Part shown: positions 60,701-64,000 of the stretch, piece by piece
Position numbering within the stretch: position 1 is the stretch's first letter
Layout: each line of letters starts with the position of its first letter
From: Prostheceraeus crozeri
Lineage: Eukaryota > Platyhelminthes > Polycladida > Euryleptidae
DNA length: 64,000 nt
Direction: 5' to 3'
Assembly (NCBI GenBank): GCA_907163375.1
Contig: CAJQUW010007735.1
Span: 233,501-297,500, forward strand
Translations under genes and position numbers: made by a program
The notes under the pieces: generated by a model
The model's input: the letters and a program-made list of their open reading frames with translations, nothing else
Database searches by the model: none
What the model was told of the DNA's origin: nothing

Positions 60701-60783
60701 TCTATTAACTTCTGCTTATCACATTAGAATAATTTGCTTTTAACTTTCAGGTGACAATGAAGATTCCCCAGAAGAACAGCTAA
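18586..60783 (+). CDS. ALDH2: Mitochondrial aldehyde dehydrogenase, ALDH2-like, nine coding exons
   Basis: NAD-dependent aldehyde dehydrogenase that oxidises acetaldehyde and other aldehydes to acids, expected in the mitochondrial matrix as a homotetramer. The nine exons total 1566 nt (521 residues plus stop; human ALDH2 precursor is 517), and the phase is kept at every junction. Counting along the joined exons, the catalytic Cys is residue 323 in GQCCCAGSR, the general base Glu is 289 in [10 protein letters not shown], the oxyanion Asn is 190 in IPWNFP and the cofactor-binding Lys is 213 in [10 protein letters not shown]. The Glu-Cys spacing of 34 equals that of human ALDH2. The C-terminus [10 protein letters not shown] nearly matches the vertebrate enzyme. 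ALDH1A and ALDH1B1 are close relatives, but the basic leader exon favours the mitochondrial ALDH2/1B1 type. Introns are 3343, 2049, 3044, 1103, 4032, 22227, 62 and 4772 bp. No coding lesion was seen. Confidence 0.95.
18712..22054. other. ALDH2-like intron 1
   Basis: 3343 bp from donor GTAATG. It holds a smaller inverted repeat (arms near 19175-19195 and 19378-19400, around agcacaaaatttcc) directly followed by the large foldback at 19445-19922. The rest is AT-rich with no recognised coding sequence. Confidence 0.6.
19445..19922. repeat. 478-bp foldback element
   Basis: Two arms of about 210 bp in inverted orientation. ggctggttac at the left end mirrors gtaaccagcc at the right, and the arms share ggatgcgcaattcagtcccc and gctgacctaatttcacgg. 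The spacer (about 19657-19723) has a direct copy of agccatagcggccaag from the left arm. Both strands therefore carry the same short ORF beginning [17 protein letters not shown]. No transposase is present, so it resembles a non-autonomous foldback transposon or a rearranged repeat. Confidence 0.85.
22055..22159 (+). CDS. ALDH2: ALDH2-like exon 2
   Basis: 35 codons between a pyrimidine-rich acceptor (cacttttcag) and donor GTGAGT. It encodes the start of the catalytic core, [17 protein letters not shown] through VAEGDK, residues 43-77. Phase 0 at both ends. Confidence 0.95.
22160..24208. other. ALDH2-like intron 2
   Basis: 2049 bp. No coding sequence, RNA gene or repeat that I can name. Confidence 0.6.
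24209..24429 (+). CDS. ALDH2: ALDH2-like exon 3
   Basis: 221 nt from acceptor atttccag to donor GTATGA. It encodes residues 78-150 with the family motifs [18 protein letters not shown] and EALDNGKPY, part of the NAD-binding domain. The last codon (Arg 151) is split AG|A with exon 4. Confidence 0.95.
24430..27473. other. ALDH2-like intron 3
   Basis: 3044 bp. It contains the foldback element at 25442-25638. Otherwise AT-rich with no recognised gene. Confidence 0.6.
25442..25638. mobile_element. 197-bp foldback element with 11-bp direct flanking repeats
   Basis: Arms at about 25471-25521 and 25589-25638 are inverted copies sharing ggggaatccc and tctctcgatatt. The segment is flanked by AAAAGTCAACT at 25431-25441 and 25639-25649. 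No coding capacity. The inverted arms plus direct flanking repeat look like a MITE, but the arms start some 30 bases inside the left flank, so the true ends are uncertain. Confidence 0.6.
27474..27609 (+). CDS. ALDH2: ALDH2-like exon 4
   Basis: 136 nt from acceptor atttacag to donor GTTAGT. It encodes [15 protein letters not shown], then [20 protein letters not shown]. It includes the conserved Asn 190 of the oxyanion hole. Ends in phase 0 after Gln. Confidence 0.95.
27610..28712. other. ALDH2-like intron 4
   Basis: 1103 bp, AT-rich. Nothing recognised. Confidence 0.6.
28713..29034 (+). CDS. ALDH2: ALDH2-like exon 5
   Basis: 322 nt from acceptor atatcttcag to donor GTAAGT. It encodes residues 197-303 and holds Lys 213 ([11 protein letters not shown]), the nucleotide-binding turn FTGSTEVG, and the general-base Glu 289 in [10 protein letters not shown]. 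The first base of the Leu 304 codon is the last base of this exon. Confidence 0.95.
29035..33066. other. ALDH2-like intron 5
   Basis: 4032 bp. It contains the 66-bp tandem duplication at 30559-30690. Just before it, at about 30470-30505, attgacaataaagccttatc resembles LINE 3' ends, but I see no RT near it. No other gene. Confidence 0.5.
30559..30690. repeat. 66-bp tandem duplication, two copies
   Basis: gcgttttgagaatgcactat at 30559 recurs at 30625 as gcgttttaagagcgcactat, and the following 45 bases match with several changes. The period is a multiple of three, which keeps a short chance ORF open with the repeat [11 protein letters not shown]. Confidence 0.8.
33067..33416 (+). CDS. ALDH2: ALDH2-like exon 6 with the catalytic cysteine
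   Basis: 350 nt from acceptor ctgttacag to donor GTAAGT. It encodes residues 304-420 including the active-site block [11 protein letters not shown] with nucleophile Cys 323, then [20 protein letters not shown] and IAKEE. It is followed by the 22.2-kb intron that carries most of the transposons in this window. Confidence 0.95.
33417..34637. other. ALDH2-like intron 6, first part
   Basis: From the donor at 33417 to the P-like element. It holds the tRNA-Lys-like relic at 33563-33614. The rest shows no gene. Confidence 0.55.
33563..33614 (-). repeat. tRNA-Lys-like relic without an anticodon arm
   Basis: On the minus strand, GCCCGTC is followed by a D-arm like box TAGCTAAGTTGATAGAGG, then immediately by a T-arm like GGTTCAAATCTACC and GACGCGC. 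The two outer heptamers pair at 6 of 7 positions. The 5' part resembles tRNA-Lys, and the A and B boxes are recognisable. Only about 52 bases are present and the anticodon arm is absent. It is not a working tRNA gene; a SINE head or tRNA pseudogene with an internal deletion is likely. Confidence 0.5.
34646..34683 (+). repeat. Left terminal inverted repeat of the P-like element
   Basis: CATAGAGGTAGAATATCTTC and on to ctagagcgc. It matches the inverted right end with two small gaps and a few changes. Confidence 0.9.
34807..37582 (+). pseudogene. P-like transposase with N-terminal THAP domain, lightly damaged
   Basis: From the ATG at 34807: a C2CH THAP zinc finger (VGSCAAYNC ... HSRICSEHF) with the diagnostic AVPTIF motif near residue 77. 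Next come a Lys/Arg-rich linker, a short coiled coil, and the P-element transposase core ([45 protein letters not shown]). The C-terminal region has [24 protein letters not shown]9-like proteins are about 900 residues, which this span matches. Three lesions are visible: an in-frame TAG at 35245, a frame change near 36190, and an in-frame TGA at 37100. As assembled it cannot make a full transposase. Confidence 0.92.
37881..37918 (-). repeat. Right terminal inverted repeat of the P-like element
   Basis: Read on the minus strand it begins CATAGAGGTAGAATATATCT and ends ctagagggc. TTATTGCT follows directly at 37919. Confidence 0.9.
37927..38708. other. ALDH2-like intron 6, between P-like and EnSpm-like elements
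   Basis: 782 bp with no gene or repeat I can name. Confidence 0.5.
38779..39027. repeat. 54-bp palindromic tandem array at the EnSpm-like left end
   Basis: Four full 54-bp units start at 38779, 38833, 38887 and 38941, plus a partial unit at 38995. Each contains the inverted repeat CATACTATG-GAA-CATAGTATG. CACTA-type transposons bind their transposase at subterminal repeats, and this array is a good candidate for such a site. Because 54 is a multiple of three, chance ORFs run through it on both strands. Confidence 0.95.
40073..41895 (+). pseudogene. EnSpm-like (Transposase_21 type) transposase, incomplete
   Basis: It likely begins after the splice acceptor ttgcattacag at 40072. A very basic stretch ([20 protein letters not shown]) leads into acidic 22-residue repeats. 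After one frame change near 40765 comes the transposase proper: a Cys cluster ([10 protein letters not shown] ... CDEC), [18 protein letters not shown], and the family signature [18 protein letters not shown]. These resemble tnp2/Transposase_21 proteins of animal EnSpm elements. The frame ends at 41895, well short of the usual length, and the next kilobase has no coding sequence, so the C-terminal part is missing or lies beyond an intron I cannot see. Confidence 0.85.
40292..40597 (+). repeat. 66-bp coding tandem repeat in the EnSpm-like transposase
   Basis: Units start at 40292, 40358, 40424, 40490 and 40556 (the last partial), with an older half copy near 40247. Each encodes the acidic 22-residue motif [20 protein letters not shown] plus two acidic residues. 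Units are nearly identical, indicating recent expansion. The exact codon-multiple period leaves all other frames open too. Confidence 0.95.
42930..43470. repeat. CATACTATG-rich right subterminal region of the EnSpm-like element
   Basis: Many copies of CATACTATG, CATAGTATG, GATTCATAC and CATACCCT in both orientations. An 80-bp block containing gtatgtacatacagcgttac occurs twice, near 43112 and 43339. The motif matches that of the left array, but spacing is irregular here. Confidence 0.85.
43509..43657. repeat. 149-bp hairpin (foldback) beside the EnSpm-like element
   Basis: Inverted arms of about 65 bp share atctaaagag, gtcaata, caccaacaccc and ttccccgaccgc, separated by roughly 15 bases around ttttcaggcg. 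The loop-proximal part is strikingly GC-rich for this window. No coding sequence. It starts 34 bases after the EnSpm-like right end. Confidence 0.85.
43658..44204. other. ALDH2-like intron 6, between hairpin and hAT element
   Basis: About 550 bp with no recognised gene or repeat. Confidence 0.5.
44213..47096 (-). mobile_element. hAT transposon with an intact transposase ORF
   Basis: 2884 bp with inverted ends CAGTGGCGTAGC (left) and CAGGGGCGTAGC (right, inverted), and a perfect 8-bp target duplication GCTTCCAA at 44205-44212 and 47097-47104. The only ORF is a 742-codon transposase on the minus strand, antisense to the ALDH2-like gene. The perfect duplication and undamaged ORF suggest recent arrival; this copy may still be autonomous. 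It is a different, better preserved hAT than the one at 13.6-17.0 kb. Confidence 0.95.
44454..46682 (-). CDS. hAT transposase, ZMYM1-like (TTF finger, DUF4371, hAT dimerisation)
   Basis: 742 residues from the ATG at 46682. A TTF-type zinc-finger region near residues 35-100 ([19 protein letters not shown], then [11 protein letters not shown]) is followed by the DUF4371/RNase H-like core, with [20 protein letters not shown] near 240 and [14 protein letters not shown] near 305. [11 protein letters not shown] follows. The C-terminus has the hAT dimerisation block [20 protein letters not shown] near residue 675. Family length is normal and no lesion is seen. It would bind the element's ends and catalyse cut-and-paste transposition in the nucleus. 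A host-domesticated ZMYM1-type gene is the alternative, but the matching ends and target duplication argue for a live or recently live element. Confidence 0.94.
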   Translation of the reverse strand: MATVEELINLQNSPLSYAKKIELKTKGRDKPIFTFEGRRKCNLSVQYQKYEWLTGCPIRKTLFCFPCLIFKPKTTVFSSTRGLLDLANFSNHVKRHIKSPTHLAAITSLKLIGKVRIDEMLNEEFKTLRNMHNEEVRKNREMMRHHIKAALFLVRQGLSFRGHSESTDSPNRGNFIELIKLLSEFSSDPLIKNCVSPDHSLPFSGLSPDIQNDLIKCLYDQVRGEIENRIKGAPFISIIADDTTDISNTSQMAVSVRLVHNGSVFEHLIDLVNVSADRSANNLACVICESLESVGVTKNTSVIGQSYDGASNMMGKHNSVQTKIKEIWPSANFVHCYAHKWALVAQSVSKNIPLVSIFFGFLQNLTTFFRASRKRASMLSSPLPLASTTRWLTRGKSVCAISSKYCEIFNVLENISSESSACSIDCYTRAEAKGLRYQLGNCENVFLLFFFRKVFALSDMMTKKLQGVMIDPAEISSKVADYRANLCELRSEVSFQTFVEEAKQYEPYFFNHEKRVPQINEQHLLDSGYTPSRPKPSSSSSQFEKDKLKRLMYEIIDTLIFQLDQRFENIESLQWIKLFQPSRFDVLKADAFEVVRLVNELKKHHPDLVQEEEEKLRNELHILFTDSDLRVALGEANDPSTLLKQMHSLDLCDALPLVSKALMASQTIALTSVTCERTFSVLRRIKTYLRFTMTQERMKQLVFLSIETSLLKHLSGECSFVDTIIDKFASMKDRQVKLLYRK
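48860..48965. repeat. 54-bp tandem duplication, two copies
   Basis: ttcagctgttctacaccgcg at 48860 recurs at 48914 as ttcagctcttctacaccacg, both ending in cccttggatacg. A handful of differences separate the copies. Confidence 0.85.
50268..50284. repeat. AC microsatellite
   Basis: A short run of about eight AC units. Confidence 0.9.
51827..52480 (-). pseudogene. GIY-YIG retroelement relic (Penelope-like C-terminus)
   Basis: The minus-strand frame from about 52260 reads [12 protein letters not shown], then [20 protein letters not shown] and [12 protein letters not shown], a GIY-YIG nuclease with its preceding Cys pair. It ends with a stop near 51827. Weaker similarity ([16 protein letters not shown]) reaches to about 52480. 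No RT palm motifs survive. Its sequence differs clearly from the GIY-YIG at 7.4 kb, so it is a second family. Confidence 0.75.
52500..55643. other. ALDH2-like intron 6, last part
   Basis: No recognised gene. It holds exon-like minus-strand ORFs between 53.56 and 54.57 kb (listed separately) and a short tandem cgcacataacgtacat near 54607. Confidence 0.45.
54292..54562 (-). other. Unidentified exon-like ORF, antisense in intron 6
   Basis: The minus strand has a strong acceptor (a T-rich tract ending gtttgtttcag, with ctaac upstream), then an open frame of about 90 codons starting [19 protein letters not shown] with charged, helix-prone sequence ([22 protein letters not shown]). Further minus-strand stretches with acceptor-like or donor-like edges lie at about 54233-54130 and 53866-53570. 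They could be exons of a small nested gene or of an unrecognised transposon. I recognise no domain. Confidence 0.3.
55644..55801 (+). CDS. ALDH2: ALDH2-like exon 7
   Basis: 158 nt from acceptor gtggttttcag to donor GTATGT. It encodes [11 protein letters not shown] through LRAGTV, residues 421-472, with the conserved EIFGPV motif completed across the intron. The Trp codon that follows is split TG|G over a 62-bp intron. Confidence 0.95.
55864..55978 (+). CDS. ALDH2: ALDH2-like exon 8
   Basis: 115 nt from acceptor ccatttcag to donor GTAAGT. It encodes [20 protein letters not shown] and [17 protein letters not shown], typical ALDH1/2 C-terminal oligomerisation and substrate-channel sequence. The frame stays open for 27 more codons past the donor (to 56059), so an unspliced transcript would end in a different tail. 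Confidence 0.95.
56748..56943 (+). mobile_element. tRNA-derived SINE, copy 1
   Basis: The head carries Pol III promoter boxes: A-box-like GTGGCACAGTGG and B-box-like GGTCGAGCCCC 40 bases later. An unrelated body of about 130 bases follows, then a (CAT)n tail. It is flanked by CGCTGAT at 56741-56747 and 56944-56950, extending to 10 bases with one mismatch, a typical LINE-mobilised insertion mark. Same family as the copy at 59643. Confidence 0.88.
57250..57590 (-). pseudogene. LINE reverse-transcriptase relic
   Basis: The minus strand reads KPLSPLLF, then in a shifted frame [20 protein letters not shown]. This matches the arrangement SPLLF ... REFR ... WELLYADDLVL of LINE reverse transcriptases, with the palm YADD changed to HHDD. 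At least one frame change and several stops are present, and flanks are unreadable, so it is an old fragment. Confidence 0.55.
58199..58996. repeat. 800-bp foldback with 280-bp arms
   Basis: The left arm (58199-58471) and right arm (58708-58996) are inverted copies. Shared strings include cagagctgatcataaaaacg, gagagcttgcattctcagct and tgagttgataatgaatca. The spacer is about 236 bp. Both arms carry the same short ORF ([19 protein letters not shown]), which shows common descent of the arms rather than a gene. Arms differ by roughly 10-15 percent by eye. Confidence 0.85.
59643..59845 (+). mobile_element. tRNA-derived SINE, copy 2
   Basis: Colinear with the copy at 56748: cacagtggttaagtgcttgg, gaggtcgaga, ggaagtcg, gggcat, acgctc, gtagtgacgt in the same order, ending in a tcattcatcatc tail. 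It is diverged from copy 1 at many positions. I could not find clear target duplications. Confidence 0.82.
60751..60783 (+). CDS. ALDH2: ALDH2-like exon 9: last ten residues and stop
   Basis: After acceptor taactttcag, the frame reads [10 protein letters not shown] and TAA. Human ALDH2 ends in VTVKVPQKNS, so this 33-nt coding end is secure despite its size. Confidence 0.93.
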   Translation: MTMKIPQKNS

Positions 60784-61003
60784 AGGAATAAATACTTGAA
60801 GACATAACAGTGATCGTTTGCAATAAGTTTCTTGAATGGTGGTGTATTTCATGACATGAACATTATTAAAAAGATGAATGATTCCATATCTCATGCCATT
60901 TCAATCTTGCTAACCTTCGCCCATCCTGCCATTATCTCGGTACACTGCCTTCATTGACTTTGCGAATGCCATATTTTGTAAAGTTTTGATAATACTGACA
61001 CTT

Positions 61004-61009
61004 AATAAA
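61004..61009 (+). promoter_or_regulatory. Polyadenylation signal of the ALDH2-like gene
   Basis: AATAAA lies 221 bases after the stop codon, followed within 40 bases by the T-rich stretch gagtttttgttctattct. This is the first canonical signal downstream of the stop and gives a 3' UTR of roughly 240 bases. Confidence 0.65.
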
Positions 61010-61029
61010 CCTTCGTATCTTTGCATAAA

Positions 61030-64000
61030 AACTGAGTTTTTGTTCTATTCTACTGACAATTACTTTGATTAGATCTTGCATTTAGTGACCGTCAGTGAAC
61101 GTTCAAATGGTATTCTGGACTCCTACTTTTGCACAAGTTCTCAGTCTAGTAAATTTCTTGCATTCACTACATGTTGCATGAATGTGACAATAACTAAATT
61201 TCGGGGAATGCCAAACTGCCCACATTTTCAGGGAATTCTAGTTTCACGAAAAGTTGTACGCCACCTCATGCGGGGACACAAGCAGCTGATCAATACGATT
61301 GTCGCCTATTGTCAGCGTAAAAATTGATCTTCTCTCATAGCCTGGATAGATAGTGAGTTCATGATTAAACGAATGAATGAAAGATATTAAAAGCGAGTAT
61401 AGTGATAATGATGCATGGAGTAGACAGACTGGTTCTTACCTAAAAACTTAGAACAAGGATTTATGCCAGAAATCAAGTCATGTCTCACTGTTCGCTACAG
61501 CAGACAAGTTGCATTCAAATAATTGTTCCGAATAACACAAGCAAGCTTTTCCTGCTGTTCAGTCTACTACTGCACAATAAACGTATCCATACTCAACCCC
61601 ACCGAAAGTGTATTAATTGTAAATAAGATACACAATTTAACTGTTATTGCGCCAGCCGAAACGTTGCGCAGCAAATTTCAAATCTTATTGTAATACACTC
61701 GAGAAAAGTCTTTCTAATTTATATTTAATCTTCTCTACCGCCGATGGCCAAAACACAAAAAGCATCGTTCTTCAAAAGACTCCATGTCATTTGTTAACAC
61801 ACTATTGACGAAATTTGCTTATCTCAAAGAGGCATGCCGTTCATTTTCAAAATAACGGGAACAGTAGGCCTAATTATACTGATCACTTCCACGCTCACTT
61901 CAATTACATGAATCCAATAGGTGGTCATTTGAAAAAATAAAGAAATGATATCGCGACAATGTGTTGCTGCATATGCTACCTACATAGAGATCGGTTGCAG
62001 CCGGTTCAACACGTTCGCTGCCGTGGGGCTAAAAACCTTGTGTAAAACCCATTGCCAAAATAAAGTACTGCAATGATCAAAAATATGTATTTGGACTTAC
62101 TAATACCAAAATCAAATCATTTGTTTGAATTTAAAATGTGCGAGTTAACTCGTCATTGGCGATGGAGGCAGCATCATGTCTCCATTACCATGACGAGCTC
62201 ACTCGCGCTTGTTTAATAGGCCCTACGTCTAATTGCAGATTGATTCTGTCTGTTCAGAAATTTAGCGATTTGATAGCATGTTTCGTGTCTCATTATTAAA
62301 TGCCAACCATCCTCAAGCGCTTTCTCAGATCACGGTGGCTACAACTTAGCCATCACATCGAATGACTCACCGCAACCTCAAGATAATGAAGTATCGGTAC
62401 CAGAATAACATTCCCTCATGTATTGTACCAATGGATTCCGTATATTATCAATAACATGTCATGTATACAACATTGTTACCATGCGTCAAATCTTTTTGAT
62501 AGGACATGTACAGGCTCAACACTGCCAAGGCATCAATCTCATAATCAACTTCAGGGAATAATTAACTCCCTGAATCAACTTGATCAATTCCTCATATTTT
62601 CGATATTGTAATTGCACCGGGTTGGAACAAAACCAGCCGCGGATTCAGTGGTGGATCGACTTATTACCTAAACTTTTTAATCCGAATAGTTGTGTCTTTG
62701 AACATTATTCCCCACAAAACGGTAAAACAGCAAAAATTAATAAATTTTCCTCATTCATTGTAACGGATATTCTAAGTTGTTCTGCAATGTTGTTCTGTCA
62801 GCCGCTTTGAATAATAATTTGAAGAATAATTTTCAAGAAACTGTCCGCATGTTTGCGTCATGAAGATTATATTCATACTCCTACAATTTTGCAATTCTTG
62901 ATCATGTGGAGAGACGGATTGCTTTTTGGTGGTCAGCTGAGTATCTGCATTTTGTGCAGCTACGCTGTTATGATCACGCATAATGAAAAACACTGATACG
63001 AACTGAAGACAAGCACAGCTCATGAGACATAGAAATCAATCATCTATTCATTGATGAGTTTGACTCTTCTGCTTGAATCACAGAAGATTGTTTAACTGTG
63101 TCACTTTGCTAGAAATGCAAACTGGTTCAAAACGATGGCACATGCAGGAACTTACTAAGTGAGCAAAAAGAAACTTTCAATACCTTACAGAGATAGGAAA
63201 GATAGTTGTGCGTCGCTTACGGATTGCTGCGAGTTCCTTCAAAGTCCTCCGATCGCCACGATTCCTACATATTCGAGGAATTCAGAACATTGCGCAAAAG
63301 TTTTCTCGATAATGTTGGGCACTCCGATCGCTATTAAAAAATTTAGTAGGCTCACGAAAAAGACGTTCACAAACTTGTCTTTAGAACTTGACATCGACTG
63401 CGTCTCTTTGCTGTGTGATCCGGTTGGTAACAGTCACTGAAACTTTGGCGTGTTTAATGTTGAACTGGCTGCTTATTGTTCGATTTCCATGGTACTACGT
63501 TACCAGACTGTGCCATTTCATCATCGTTACATATCCCAATGCTTCCTTTCTAGTCAAACAGAACAAGAGACGATCTGTCTAATTCTGTGGCGTCAATATT
63601 TTTCAAGATGGATCACAAATGGATAACTCTGCCTCCTGTATTATGCACATGTCTTGTCCTAGTTTGCTGTTTACTGAGCCAATACATTTGCATATATTTT
63701 GATAGGACTCCGACTCCGGGGGTTGATAGGACTCCGGCTTTTGATAAGACTCCGACTCCGGTTGGCCAGTATGTATAGCCGTTTTTTTTAAAAAAATTGT
63801 AACCTACATCACAGAGCATTATAGGTTTACCTGAACCTATCTTTGGTGATCATAATTGCTGCATTAATTATCCAAAGTGTTTAAAATAATTATCAATCAA
63901 TTTCGATGAAAGTTTATCAAATGTCGCTTTAAATTGGATGCATGCGACTCGCCTCCTCCCATTTTGTTGATGTGTGCCTCACACGGTTTTTCTCCAGTCT
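61030..64000. other. Downstream intergenic DNA
   Basis: No gene recognised after the ALDH2-like polyadenylation site. Short ORFs lack motifs. Near 63704-63770 there is a small imperfect repeat of gactccgactccgg units. Confidence 0.5.

Larger units (their letters stand above)
55979..60750. other. ALDH2-like intron 8
   Basis: 4772 bp. Contents: SINE copies at 56748 and 59643, a LINE RT relic near 57250-57590, an 800-bp foldback at 58199-58996, and repeated ttcggct strings near 56500-56620. No gene. Confidence 0.6.

Noticed and set aside
61076-61327. ORF of 83 codons after the ALDH2-like poly(A) site
   Set aside because: No motif, no splice or start context, and composition like surrounding noncoding DNA.

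Overview
The window is animal nuclear DNA: AT-rich, with large introns and GT-AG splice sites, and one host gene spread over 42 kb among transposable elements of many classes. The fauna (P-like, hAT, EnSpm-like, Penelope-like and Ty3/Gypsy elements, tRNA-derived SINEs) and frequent short strings such as taggcctac suggest a marine invertebrate. The phylum is a guess and I do not name a species.

Host gene: a complete mitochondrial-type aldehyde dehydrogenase (ALDH2-like) lies on the + strand from 18586 to 60783. I can place nine coding exons (18586-18711, 22055-22159, 24209-24429, 27474-27609, 28713-29034, 33067-33416, 55644-55801, 55864-55978, 60751-60783). They sum to 1566 nt, keep phase at every junction, and encode 521 residues. 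Exon 1 carries the mitochondrial targeting peptide and exon 9 only the last ten residues and stop. A polyadenylation signal follows at 61004. Intron 6 is 22.2 kb and intron 7 is 62 bp.

Left part (1-18585): mostly unrecognised DNA up to 7 kb, with a weak minus-strand ORF at the left edge. From 7.4 to 17.7 kb is a nest: a minus-strand Penelope-like retroelement (reverse transcriptase plus GIY-YIG) is split twice. A short-LTR Ty3/Gypsy fossil (8743-13187, target duplication ATGAC) interrupts its RT domain, and a decayed hAT transposon (13633-16999, target duplication ACCCGTTT) interrupts the part before it.

Introns 1-5 (18.7-33 kb) hold a 478-bp foldback, a 197-bp foldback element flanked by 11-bp direct repeats, a short tandem duplication, and little else that I recognise.

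Intron 6 (33.4-55.6 kb) is the main transposon landing zone. It holds a tRNA-Lys-like relic lacking an anticodon arm; a P-like element with THAP domain (34646-37918) with matching ends and a perfect 8-bp duplication; an EnSpm/CACTA-like element (about 38711-43475) whose ends are arrays of CATACTATG palindromes; a 149-bp hairpin beside it; an hAT element (44213-47096) with an uninterrupted 742-residue transposase; a second GIY-YIG relic; and unidentified exon-like ORFs on the minus strand near 54 kb.

Intron 8 (56.0-60.7 kb) contains two copies of one tRNA-derived SINE, a LINE reverse-transcriptase relic and an 800-bp foldback. Beyond 61 kb I see no gene.
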